A DNA stretch of 64,000 nucleotides from an uncultured Polaribacter sp. (GTDB taxonomy: Bacteria > Bacteroidota > Bacteroidia > Flavobacteriales > Flavobacteriaceae), in assembly GCF_947503875.1 (NCBI RefSeq), contig NZ_CANNFH010000006.1, positions 124,001-188,000 on the forward strand, given 5' to 3'. Made by a program: the position numbers and the translations under genes. This document shows positions 27,641-35,088 of this stretch, piece after piece. Every line of letters starts with the position of its first letter. The first letter of the stretch is position 1. The notes under the pieces were generated by a model, which did not search any database, was not told the origin of the DNA, and saw nothing but the letters and a program-made list of their open reading frames with translations.

Positions 27641-27721
27641 AAACCACAAACCACAAACCACAAACCACAAACCACAAACCACAAACCACAAACCACAAAC
27701 CACAAACCACAAACCACAAAC
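27641..27721 (+). repeat. Tandem 7-bp repeat (AAACCAC) x 11
   Basis: Eleven perfect head-to-tail copies of AAACCAC (27641-27717) plus a partial copy, ending 11 bp before the fabI start codon. There are no spacers, so this is a simple sequence repeat and not a CRISPR. Its number of copies may vary by slippage and change the fabI leader. The preceding 27530-27580 is itself low-complexity (AGTGAATAGTGAATAGTCAA). Confidence 0.95.
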
Positions 27722-27732
27722 TAACAACCAAA

Positions 27733-28539
27733 ATGCAAAACTTATTAAAAGGTAAAAAAGGAATTATTTTTGGCGCATTAAACGAGAATTCTATTGCCTG
27801 GAAAACAGCAGAAAAAGCATTTGAACAAGGTGCAGAATTTGTACTTACCAATGCACCAGCTGCAATAAGAATGGGTAATTTAGAAATATTAGCCAACAAA
27901 ACTAAAGCCACAATAATTCCTGCAGATGCCACTTCTGTTTCAGATCTAGAACATTTATTAGAAAAGGCAACACAAATTTTAGGTGGCAAAATAGACTTTG
28001 TTTTACACTCTATAGGCATGTCTGTAAACGTTAGAAAAAAGAAACATTATACAGACCCAAACTACGATTTTACCACAAAAGGTTGGGACGTTTCCGCAGT
28101 TTCGTTTCATAAGTTAATGAATGTTTTGTACCATAAAAAATCCATGAATAATTGGGGAAGTATTGTCGCTTTATCCTACATGGCAGCACAAAGAGTTTTT
28201 CCAGATTATAATGATATGGCAGACAATAAAGCCTTTTTAGAAAGCATTGCACGCAGTTTTGGCTACTATTTTGGTAGAGATTTTAAGGTACGTGTAAATA
28301 CCATTTCACAATCGCCAACACCAACAACTGCAGGTACAGGCGTTAAAGGTTTTGATGGTTTTATAGCCTATGCAGAAAAAATGAGCCCTTTAGGCAATGC
28401 ATCTGCTGCAGATTGTGCAGATTATACCATTTCTCTATTTTCAGATTTAACCAAAAAAGTTACACTGCAAAATTTGTTTCACGATGGTGGTTTCTCAAAC
28501 ATGGGCGTAAGTGATGCTGTTATGGAAAAATTTGAGTAA
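27733..28539 (+). CDS. fabI: Enoyl-[acyl-carrier-protein] reductase (NADH)
   Basis: 268 residues. SDR fold of the FabI type: GKKGIIFGALNENSIAWKTA nucleotide-binding start, LHSIGMS, and the catalytic tyrosine/lysine pair in a Y-x6-K arrangement (PDYNDMADNKA). It performs the last reduction of each fatty-acid elongation cycle in the cytoplasm. It follows the 7-bp tandem repeat directly, so its leader is unstructured and purine-poor. It is the target class of triclosan-like inhibitors. Confidence 0.93.
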   Translation: MQNLLKGKKGIIFGALNENSIAWKTAEKAFEQGAEFVLTNAPAAIRMGNLEILANKTKATIIPADATSVSDLEHLLEKATQILGGKIDFVLHSIGMSVNVRKKKHYTDPNYDFTTKGWDVSAVSFHKLMNVLYHKKSMNNWGSIVALSYMAAQRVFPDYNDMADNKAFLESIARSFGYYFGRDFKVRVNTISQSPTPTTAGTGVKGFDGFIAYAEKMSPLGNASAADCADYTISLFSDLTKKVTLQNLFHDGGFSNMGVSDAVMEKFE

Positions 28540-28554
28540 TATTTCTTGAAGCTA

Positions 28555-28662
28555 TGCTGTTTGGCGACAGGCAGGTTCCAGCTTCTAGCACTCGCTTCAC
28601 GCCCAAAAGCGTGAGAGCTCAAACAGAAGCCTGTCCTGATGAGCGCAATCGAAAGGCTTCAA
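28555..28662 (-). repeat. Flavobacterial structured intergenic element, copy B
   Basis: Read on the - strand it holds the block GTTTGAGCTCTCACGC...GGGCGTGAAGCGAGT, a hairpin almost identical to that of copy C (48427-48514), flanked by AGGACAGGCTTC and GAAGCTGGAACCTGCCTGTC, which also pair. It has no coding content. It fills most of the gap after fabI. Confidence 0.6.
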
Positions 28663-28680
28663 TCTAGGCTAAACTAGTTT

Positions 28681-28749
28681 GTTAGCTTTACTTACTAAAG
28701 CCAACAAATAGCCTTTTTAAACCAAGAAATCCGCTACAAAAAGCGGATT
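28681..28749. terminator. Two terminator-like hairpins between fabI and the 45-aa lipoprotein
   Basis: GTTAGCTTTA...TAAAGCCAAC (about 28681-28704), followed by GCCTTTTT, suits the end of the + strand fabI transcript. AATCCGCT...AGCGGATT (28728-28749) suits the - strand operon ending at 28781. Confidence 0.55.
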
Positions 28750-28780
28750 CGTTGAATTTGAAATTAAGAAACAAATAAAA

Positions 28781-28918
28781 TTACATTACATCTATTTGTT
28801 TTAATGTTGTTTGGTTAATTTCTATATCTGCTAAACCACAAGGTTTAGAAGTGCTTCTGCAAGAAGAAAAACAAATTATTCCTATACTACAAATTGCAAC
28901 AAATACTACTTTTTTCAT
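28781..28918 (-). CDS. 45-residue lipoprotein
   Basis: A short gene read from ATG 28918 to TAA 28781. It has a classic lipoprotein signal: KK at residues 2-3, a hydrophobic core, and lipobox FSSC at Cys20. Only 25 residues follow (RSTSKPCGLADIEINQ...). It starts 18 bp after the stop of the NMT1-like gene, on the same strand, so it may be the last gene of that operon. Similar tiny SKPCGLA-type lipoproteins are, as far as I recall, present in other flavobacteria, but no function is known. Confidence 0.65.
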   Translation of the reverse strand: MKKVVFVAICSIGIICFSSCRSTSKPCGLADIEINQTTLKQIDVM

Positions 28919-28936
28919 TTTAATATAATTTAAAGG

Positions 28937-29797
28937 TTAAAAGTACATATTTTTTATGAACTCACCCGAATTTTTCTTTTCTTCAATAACGTTAAACTTA
29001 ATCATTTTATTTTGAATGCGGGTTACTAAATTTTTAGTAATCGGTTTTCCCTCATTCCACGATGTAATTTTTAGCCATTTTTGTATGTCCTCAATCTTCT
29101 GTTCGTATCTTTCTGCTAAAATTTCATCAATATTTTTAATATTTTTAAAACCTGTAGTTTGTGCATTTATTATATTTAAAACCTTTTGTACTTCTGCAAA
29201 GTTCTTTTCTAAAACTTCATTTCTAACAGCAATTACAAAACAAGGCCAAGGAGTAGGGCAGTCGTCTATTCTTCTAAAAGTACCATTATCTACCAAAGGT
29301 TTGGTAGTAAAATGTTCCCACATAAAATAATCGGCTTCACCATTTTTTAAAGCAGCAATACCACCTTGTAAATTACCAATTACTTTAAACTTCAACTTTT
29401 CTATATTCCAACCTTGGTTGTAAGCATTAACAATAGCCATTAAATGCGAACCAGAACCAAATCTACTAATAGCAATTGTAGCATGTTCTAAGTCTGCAAT
29501 ATTTTTAAAATTAGAATTAGCAGCAACATGTATGCCCCAAATTAAAGGCGTTTTTACAAAAGTTTGTACAATTTTAGATGGATTTCCGTTTGCAATATCT
29601 TTAATAATACCTTCTGTTAAAACAATAGCAATGTCTAGAGAACCTTCTCTTAAAGCTTTGCACATTTGTCCTGTTCCACCAGGGAAATCTTGCCAACGTA
29701 AATTTATATTTGCTTTGGTATATTCTTTATTTTTTAAAGTTAAGTACCAAGGGTAATTAAAATGTTCTGGTACGCCACCAACTTTTAAATTTGTCAT
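28937..29797 (-). CDS. Cytosolic NMT1/Ca3427-like substrate-binding protein
   Basis: 286 residues of type 2 periplasmic-binding fold: MTNLKVGGVPEHFNYPWYL, WQDFPGGTGQMCKALREGSLDIAIVLTEG, ISRFGSGSHLMA and ADYFMWEHFTTKPL. It has no signal peptide or lipobox although these proteins normally sit outside the membrane, and no ABC permease is encoded nearby. This fits the signal-less group typified by Candida Ca3427. It probably binds a small, possibly aromatic or pyrimidine-like molecule in the cytoplasm (inference). It lies 4 bp after the 106-aa gene, in the SUI1-DUF1835-phosphorylase operon. Confidence 0.78.
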   Translation of the reverse strand: MTNLKVGGVPEHFNYPWYLTLKNKEYTKANINLRWQDFPGGTGQMCKALREGSLDIAIVLTEGIIKDIANGNPSKIVQTFVKTPLIWGIHVAANSNFKNIADLEHATIAISRFGSGSHLMAIVNAYNQGWNIEKLKFKVIGNLQGGIAALKNGEADYFMWEHFTTKPLVDNGTFRRIDDCPTPWPCFVIAVRNEVLEKNFAEVQKVLNIINAQTTGFKNIKNIDEILAERYEQKIEDIQKWLKITSWNEGKPITKNLVTRIQNKMIKFNVIEEKKNSGEFIKNMYF

Positions 29798-29801
29798 AAC
29801 A

Positions 29802-30122
29802 TTATTGAAGCATAAAAAATAAAATTATAATAAAAAGTATAATTTTTAAGATTACTAATATTGATTTTGGTAATTTTCTAAAATTAAAGTTTGTAGTAAA
29901 ATAAGGAGTTATATTATCTATAATTTCAATATTATTTTTAACACAAACTATATCTATTTTTAAGAAATCTTGTTCTAAAGCGTAAAAAACTAGACTATTG
30001 GTGTTTGTAAATGTTTCAATTTCATTTTTAATAGGTATGTTGTTTTCTCGCATTAATGTTTTAAAAAGTATCAAATCTTCCACTTTTATATAAAATCGAA
30101 TATTTCTTTCATCTTTAAACAT
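29802..30122 (-). CDS. 106-residue protein with C-terminal membrane anchor
   Basis: Residues 1 to about 80 are hydrophilic alpha/beta (FYIKVEDLILFKTLMRENNIPIKNE), and residues about 86-106 are a single hydrophobic helix ending at the C-terminus, so it is probably tail-anchored in the inner membrane. I do not recognise the family; it is faintly like small signal-transducing DUF2007-type proteins. Its ATG directly follows the TAA of the nucleoside phosphorylase gene and it ends 4 bp before the binding protein, so the three are surely co-expressed. Confidence 0.65.
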   Translation of the reverse strand: MFKDERNIRFYIKVEDLILFKTLMRENNIPIKNEIETFTNTNSLVFYALEQDFLKIDIVCVKNNIEIIDNITPYFTTNFNFRKLPKSILVILKIILFIIILFFMLQ

Positions 30123-30992
30123 TTATTTTGCTAACTTATTTAAAGTATACAAAATTAATTCTTGCACAATTTTTTTAGGATTTTTACTAAAAGTTCCTGT
30201 AGCTCTATTTGCCAAAATAGCATTCATAGAACAGGCTTTATGGCCTAATAGCTTAGATAAACCATAAATTGCAGAAGTTTCCATTTCTAAATTACAAATT
30301 ACATGGTTATTAAAGTGAAAACTATCTATTTTATGGTTTAAACTTTCGTCTGCTAAAGCCAAACGCAAAACCCTACCTTGGGGTCCATAAAAGCCTCCTG
30401 CGGTTGCAGTAATGCCAATAAAGGTATTTTTAGATTTTAATTTATTTTCTAATGTACTACTATTTTTTACAAGAATAGGTCTGGCTTTATTAGCATTCCA
30501 ATTGGTATGCTTAATAAAGGCATCTTCTATTGCTTTGTGAACAATGGGTTCAATTTTGTATGCATGCAACATTCCGTTTAAATCTAACCCATAAGAACTA
30601 AGTAAAAAAGAATCTACAGGAATATTTTTTTGCAAAGCGCCAGATGTGCCAATTCTTACAATATTAAGTTGTGTTAACTTTGTTTTTATAGTTCTAGTAG
30701 GTAAATCTATATTTACTAAAGCATCTAATTCGTTTAAAACGATATCTATATTATCTGGACCAATACCTGTAGAAATTACGGTTAATCTTTTGCCTTTATA
30801 TCTGCCTGTAGTGGTTTTAAACTCTCTTTTTTGTGTGGTAAATTCAATGGTTTCAAAATAATCTGTAACAGTTGCCACACGCTCTTGGTCTCCAACAAAA
30901 ATAATATCTTCTGCTATATTTTCAGGCAACAAATTTAAATGATAAACGCTGCCATTTTCATTTAATATTAATTCAGATTGTTTTAAACTCAT
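30123..30992 (-). CDS. Nucleoside phosphorylase (uridine phosphorylase-like)
   Basis: 289 residues, cytoplasmic. PNP/UDP-phosphorylase family features are VGDQERV near the start (phosphate-binding GDP-like motif), VISTGIGPDNIDIVLNEL, IVRIGTSGALQ, and the ribose-binding NLEMETSAIYGLSKLLGH. It should split a nucleoside with phosphate into base and (deoxy)ribose-1-phosphate. It lies 3 bp after DUF1835 and directly before the 106-aa protein. The base specificity cannot be read, though uridine-type is likely. Confidence 0.88.
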   Translation of the reverse strand: MSLKQSELILNENGSVYHLNLLPENIAEDIIFVGDQERVATVTDYFETIEFTTQKREFKTTTGRYKGKRLTVISTGIGPDNIDIVLNELDALVNIDLPTRTIKTKLTQLNIVRIGTSGALQKNIPVDSFLLSSYGLDLNGMLHAYKIEPIVHKAIEDAFIKHTNWNANKARPILVKNSSTLENKLKSKNTFIGITATAGGFYGPQGRVLRLALADESLNHKIDSFHFNNHVICNLEMETSAIYGLSKLLGHKACSMNAILANRATGTFSKNPKKIVQELILYTLNKLAK

Positions 30993-30995
30993 ATT

Positions 30996-31940
30996 TTAGT
31001 TTGTGTTTTTCATCAGTTTTTTGGTGGTATTATTATATACAAAGTTATATTTATATGCTCCACCAAAATATTGATTTTTATCTGGTAACTGGCTTAAAAA
31101 AATAATTTTGTTGTTTAAAACTTCTTCCCCTTTTTTAGCTAATATTACAGGATTTAAATTCGAAAAAAGAGCTGTTAATTGTTGTATACAATTTAGATAT
31201 TGTATATCTCCAAAACCAAACACTTCTTGCTCTTTTAATAGTTTTAAAACCAATTCTTTTTTAGAAGAAAAGGTGCCATTTTTTACAGTTTTAAGTACAA
31301 ATTGTTCTAAATTATTCAATCCGTTTTCTACAGAAGGAAATCTTTGCAAATGAAGTTTTAAAGCATTTTCTAAGTAAATAAATGTGGTATTTTGCCTTTG
31401 TTTAATTACTGTTTCTATTCGTAACGGATTTTTAGAGCAATACAACTGCCAAACATAAGCTGCATAAGCAATATCTTCTTCAGAGAGCAGTGTTTTATTG
31501 TTATAATGTTTTGTTATTTGTGCTTTAGAAAGTTCTGTAAAGGAAAATAGTTTTTTATTATGATTAACTTTATCACCACAAATTAAAAAGACATCAGACG
31601 CTTTATGGTATTTTTTTAACCAACTAAGTAACCCCAAAAGGTTTATTTGACAAAATAAGTCAGAATCGAACCATAAAATAATCTGCCTACTTTCTCTTAA
31701 ACCAAAAAGTTGCTGGTATTCATTTATGGTATATGCTTTAAATTGTTGTTTACTTATGTTATATGTGGTATTTAAAAAACGAAATCTAGTTTTCCAAAAT
31801 AAATCACTACCAACATCTGCTACTGTTTTGCCTTCGCACAACATTTCTCTCCAAGTAATAAAATTTCCAGAGAAATTTAATTTTTTGAGATAGTTTGTGG
31901 TGGTATCTCCATTAGTAATATGTAAAATATCGGTTTTCAA
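30996..31940 (-). CDS. DUF1835 domain-containing protein
   Basis: 314 residues, cytoplasmic. The N-terminal HITNGDTTTNYLKKLNFSGNFITWREMLCEGK and IILWFDSDLFCQINLLGLLSWL are the marks of DUF1835. The C-terminal part is helical (like the DUF3658 region of related proteins). Biochemical role is unknown. It lies 21 bp after the SUI1-like gene and 3 bp before the nucleoside phosphorylase. Confidence 0.82.
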   Translation of the reverse strand: MKTDILHITNGDTTTNYLKKLNFSGNFITWREMLCEGKTVADVGSDLFWKTRFRFLNTTYNISKQQFKAYTINEYQQLFGLRESRQIILWFDSDLFCQINLLGLLSWLKKYHKASDVFLICGDKVNHNKKLFSFTELSKAQITKHYNNKTLLSEEDIAYAAYVWQLYCSKNPLRIETVIKQRQNTTFIYLENALKLHLQRFPSVENGLNNLEQFVLKTVKNGTFSSKKELVLKLLKEQEVFGFGDIQYLNCIQQLTALFSNLNPVILAKKGEEVLNNKIIFLSQLPDKNQYFGGAYKYNFVYNNTTKKLMKNTN

Positions 31941-31961
31941 ATAAAATTGATTCGTATAAAA

Positions 31962-32285
31962 TTAGCCGCCAACACGTTTTACTTTAAACCCTTTGTCTTT
32001 TAGCATTTGCATAATTTTATCTCTATAATCGCCTTGAATTATAATTTTATCATCTTTAAAACTACCACCAACAGAAAGCTTTGTTTTAATTTCTTTCGCA
32101 AGAATTTTAAAATCAGCTGTTGCACCTGTATAACCTTCTAAAATAGTTATGGGTTTTCCCTTACGTTTTTCGTATTTGCAAATAATAGGGTCGTCTTGTA
32201 ACCAAATGTTAGATTTTTTTTCTTTTAGCACCTCTGTTTCTTTATGCTCTGGAAACAAGTTTTTTAATTGATCTTTTAAGTCCAT
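31962..32285 (-). CDS. SUI1/eIF1-like translation factor (YciH family)
   Basis: 107 residues. It carries the SUI1 core: ICKYEKRKGKPITILEGYTG, LAKEIKTKLSVGGSFKDDKIIIQGDYRDKI (roughly residues 34-97). This family resembles eukaryotic eIF1 and in bacteria (YciH) tunes initiation fidelity. It is the first gene of a - strand run that continues with DUF1835 and the phosphorylase. The 107-bp gap upstream is filled by repeats. Confidence 0.9.
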   Translation of the reverse strand: MDLKDQLKNLFPEHKETEVLKEKKSNIWLQDDPIICKYEKRKGKPITILEGYTGATADFKILAKEIKTKLSVGGSFKDDKIIIQGDYRDKIMQMLKDKGFKVKRVGG

Positions 32286-32392
32286 TTTCCCATCCTAACC
32301 TTCCCAAAGGGAAGGGACACTGTTGTGTGTTTTTTGTGATTATTATTTTTTAGTTCGATTTTCTCCCCTTTGGGGAGATTAAGAGGGGATAA
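32286..32392. repeat. CCTTTGGGGAG / AACCTTCCCAAAGGGAAGG palindromic repeats
   Basis: CCTTCCCAAAGGGAAGG (about 32292-32310) and CTCCCCTTTGGGGAG (about 32363-32377), followed by ATTAAGAGGGG, are two short palindromes of a type common in flavobacterial gaps. They lie between the oxygenase stop and the SUI1 start. Confidence 0.65.
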
Positions 32393-33340
32393 CTATTTTT
32401 TTAACCCCAATTCTTTTAAACGTTCATCAAGAAATTGTCCTGCAGTAATATCTCCAAATTTCTTAGGATTTTTACTATCAATACAATTTTCTAAAACATC
32501 TAATTTCATTTCAGAAACAGGATGCATAAAGAAAGGTATAGAATAACGAGAAGTTCCCCACATTTCTTTGGGCGGATTTACAACTCTATGAATGGTAGAT
32601 TTTAATTTGTTGTTGCTATGTCTAGACAACATATCACCCACATTAATCATTAATTCATTTGGCTCAGCCATGGCATCTATCCAATCTCCATTGTTATTTT
32701 GCACTTGTAAACCTTTACCTTGTGCACCCATTAATAGCGTAATTAAATTGATATCTCCATGTGCAGCAGCTCTTTCTGCTCCTTTTGGCTCTGTTTTTAT
32801 TGGAGGATAGTGTATTGGGCGTAAAATACTATTCCCATTTTTTATATAATCATCAAAATACGTTTCTTCTAAACCTAAATGCAATGCTAGAGAGCGCAAA
32901 ACATATTTTGCTGTTTTTTCTAACATTTTATAAGCTTGTTTACCAACTTCATTAAATTTTGGTAGTTCATCAATCAAAACATTTTCTGGATATTCTTTGG
33001 CTTTTTCTGTATCATTTTCTACATATTGCCCAAAATGCCAAAACTCTTTTAAATCGGCTTCTTTTTTTCCTTTTGCAGACTCTTTACCAAAAGAAACGTA
33101 ACCTCTTTGTCCACCAATTCCTGGAATTTCATACTTTTCTTTTGTTTCTAGAGGCAATTCAAAGAAGTTCTTAATTTCTGAATATAAATCAGATACCAAT
33201 TTTTCATCTAAAAAATGACCTTTTAAAGCAACAAAACCTATGTTTTCATAGGCGTTACCAATCTCATTTATAAATTTTTGTTTTTTTTGTGGATCTTCAG
33301 ACAAAAAGTCTACTAAGTTTACACTAGGAATTGTATTCAT
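32393..33340 (-). CDS. 2-oxoglutarate/Fe(II) oxygenase, isopenicillin N synthase family
   Basis: 315 residues, cytoplasmic. N-terminal DIOX_N region (VNLVDFLSEDPQKKQKFINEIGNAYENIGFVALKGH) is followed by the double-stranded beta helix with the iron facial triad HGD (AAAHGDINLITLL) and the distal His in KSTIHRVVNPP, and RYSIPFF, whose Arg-x-Ser holds 2-oxoglutarate. The substrate is unknown. Flavobacteria commonly carry one such gene outside any antibiotic cluster. Confidence 0.9.
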   Translation of the reverse strand: MNTIPSVNLVDFLSEDPQKKQKFINEIGNAYENIGFVALKGHFLDEKLVSDLYSEIKNFFELPLETKEKYEIPGIGGQRGYVSFGKESAKGKKEADLKEFWHFGQYVENDTEKAKEYPENVLIDELPKFNEVGKQAYKMLEKTAKYVLRSLALHLGLEETYFDDYIKNGNSILRPIHYPPIKTEPKGAERAAAHGDINLITLLMGAQGKGLQVQNNNGDWIDAMAEPNELMINVGDMLSRHSNNKLKSTIHRVVNPPKEMWGTSRYSIPFFMHPVSEMKLDVLENCIDSKNPKKFGDITAGQFLDERLKELGLKK

Positions 33341-33400
33341 TTTTTAAAATTTTAAAAAGAGTAGCTAAAGTTACTAAAATTTAGAGTTTTATTAAAATAC

Positions 33401-34120
33401 TTATTTTTTAGTAAACGGAATTTGATAAGAAATGGTGTAGTTGAAACCAAAACCAGTATTTGTTTCAAAAATTCTATTAAAACCTGGCGCAAATAAAGAT
33501 TTAAAGTTTTCGGGATCTTTTACAGACATCATAATTTTATAGGAAACGTTAAATCCTACAAAAACATTTTTTAAGGTTTCTACTTTTACACCTACCATTA
33601 ATTCAGACCAATGCGCATTTAAGTTTTCTGTTGTAGCGTTTACTTCATTTTCTGCAGCAGTAAAAAAATTATTATTGGCTGGATCTGAAACATTTGGCGT
33701 AAAACTATTTAAGGTTTGATTAAATAAAGCAAAACCATATCTGTAACCAATAAAAACTTCGTTATTCATATTTAACCAGTTTTTATAAGCGTTATAGTTG
33801 ATACCTAATCTTATAAAATTTCCTTTGGAAGTTGAGTTACTTACTCTAAATTCTTCGGTAGTCTCTTCTTCAAAACCAACTTCTGCTGCTATATATAAGT
33901 TTTTCTTTATTCTATAGTCTCCAACAATTTCAAAACCTGTATAATCTGAATTTAAACTGGCTAAAATTGGTCTACTTATATCTACTCCAAGCCTTAAACC
34001 ATAAGTTGTTTTGTATTTTAAGGTGTCAGATTTTTTTGTAAAAAGACTATCCTTTTTTTGTTGCCCAAAACTAGCAACAACAACAAATAATAAAACAAGA
34101 CTAGTGAAATATTTGTACAT
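33401..34120 (-). CDS. DUF6048 outer-membrane-like protein
   Basis: 239 residues with a signal peptide (VLLFVVVASFGQ/Q). The rest has the alternating pattern and aromatic ending (GFNYTISYQIPFTKK) of a small beta barrel, about 8 strands. It matches what is annotated as DUF6048 beside DUF6452 in Flavobacteriia. Its start overlaps the end of the DUF6452 gene by 20 bp, so they are translated together and probably act together in the outer membrane (inference). Confidence 0.7.
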   Translation of the reverse strand: MYKYFTSLVLLFVVVASFGQQKKDSLFTKKSDTLKYKTTYGLRLGVDISRPILASLNSDYTGFEIVGDYRIKKNLYIAAEVGFEEETTEEFRVSNSTSKGNFIRLGINYNAYKNWLNMNNEVFIGYRYGFALFNQTLNSFTPNVSDPANNNFFTAAENEVNATTENLNAHWSELMVGVKVETLKNVFVGFNVSYKIMMSVKDPENFKSLFAPGFNRIFETNTGFGFNYTISYQIPFTKK

Positions 34121-34568
34121 GCGCTGTGTTTTGATTATCTAAATTAAGAATTGTAGATGGCGTAAATTCTACAAACCAAGTGTTGTTTGGCGATGTAAAT
34201 TCTACATTATTAAATACCAATTTAAAGCCGCAAGAACGCGAAACATATTCCTCCTGAATATCATATTCCACAGAAAATTGATTTACCACGTTATTTTTAG
34301 ATAAATTAAATATAGTCTCTTGTGCATTTGGGTCTAAAGGTATGGCAATGCTGTCTAAACTTACATTATTGTATCTTGCAATGGTATCTGTATTGGCTTC
34401 AGTAGAAATATGAAGACCTTGAACTCTTTTTGGAGTTTCTCTATTGGTACTATCGTAAAAACGAATAATCAATTTGGGCGTTACCGGGTTTTGAACACAG
34501 AAATCATCCTTTTCACAGGCTGAGAAACCAAATAACAATAGGAAGCAATATAAAATTGTTTTTTTCAC
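34101..34568 (-). CDS. DUF6452 lipoprotein
   Basis: 155 residues starting at a GTG. Lipoprotein signal with lipobox GFSAC (Cys18). The body is beta-rich and begins with an EKDDFCVQNPVTPKLIIRFYD segment typical of DUF6452. The start codon is only 4 bases after a TATATTTG -7 box (34573-34580), which suggests a leaderless mRNA. It overlaps the DUF6048 gene downstream. Confidence 0.7.
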   Translation of the reverse strand: MKKTILYCFLLLFGFSACEKDDFCVQNPVTPKLIIRFYDSTNRETPKRVQGLHISTEANTDTIARYNNVSLDSIAIPLDPNAQETIFNLSKNNVVNQFSVEYDIQEEYVSRSCGFKLVFNNVEFTSPNNTWFVEFTPSTILNLDNQNTAHVQIFH

Positions 34569-34572
34569 AAGT

Positions 34573-34580
34573 CAAATATA
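34573..34580 (-). promoter_or_regulatory. -7 box TATATTTG four bases before DUF6452 start
   Basis: An exact TAnnTTTG match on the - strand, followed by ACTT and then the GTG start codon. The layout equals that of bamD. Confidence 0.5.
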
Positions 34581-34604
34581 CTAATTCAATTGTTTTTTTA
34601 AGGA

Positions 34605-34898
34605 TTATTCCTCTTCAACTTCAACAATATTATTAATGGCTTTAGCCAATTTAAAATCGAGTTCTGTAACACCATCTGCATCATGTGTGGTTAAAGTAAT
34701 GTCTAAAGTATTGTAAATATTTGTCCATTCTGGATGATGGTTTAATGCCTCACACTCAAAAGCAATTCTATTCATAGCAGACATGCAGTCTTTGAAATTA
34801 TCAAACTCAAAATCTGTGTGTAATGCGTTGTCATAATATTCCCAGTCAACTAATTTTTCCAATTTTTTATTGATTTCGAATTCTGTTAGTTTCTTCAT
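34605..34898 (-). CDS. 4a-hydroxytetrahydrobiopterin dehydratase (PCD/DCoH)
   Basis: 97 residues, the family's full length. The active-site motif is EALNHHPEW (His54, His55, Pro56, Trp58), followed by YNTLDITLTTHDADGVTELDF. It dehydrates 4a-hydroxy-tetrahydropterin, recycling the cofactor of aromatic amino acid hydroxylases. No hydroxylase is in the window, so the partner must be elsewhere. It stands 36 bp before the DUF6452 gene. Confidence 0.93.
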   Translation of the reverse strand: MKKLTEFEINKKLEKLVDWEYYDNALHTDFEFDNFKDCMSAMNRIAFECEALNHHPEWTNIYNTLDITLTTHDADGVTELDFKLAKAINNIVEVEEE

Positions 34899-34968
34899 TT
34901 TTACCGGTATTTGTCTAGTTTCGAATTACGTAATGAATTCAATATATTTTAATTTAATTAAGAATATG

Positions 34969-35086
34969 TCTTCGACAAGCTAAGACTGACATTTTGAGTT
35001 TTTACTGGTTTTATCTAATTACAATTATCAACAATTTAAAAATTATAATTGAATAGCGAAAGTCACACTGAGCTTGTCGAAGTGCA
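34969..35086. repeat. Inverted pair of CTTCGACAAGCTCAG-type repeats
   Basis: TCTTCGACAAGCTAAGACTG (34969-34988) and TCACACTGAGCTTGTCGAAG (35063-35082), facing each other about 75 bp apart in the gap between rlmD and the pterin dehydratase. Same family as 11230-11400. Confidence 0.7.
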
Positions 35087-35088
35087 TT

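Noticed and set aside
27641..27721. Possible CRISPR array
   Set aside because: Units of 7 bp follow each other without spacers and no cas gene is present.
27407..28019. Two open frames on the - strand with CGLWFVV repeats
   Set aside because: They are only the translation of the 7-bp repeat, and they run antisense to recN and fabI.
32286..32392. Hidden small gene in the SUI1-oxygenase gap
   Set aside because: The sequence consists of two palindromic repeats and no frame with a plausible start was found.
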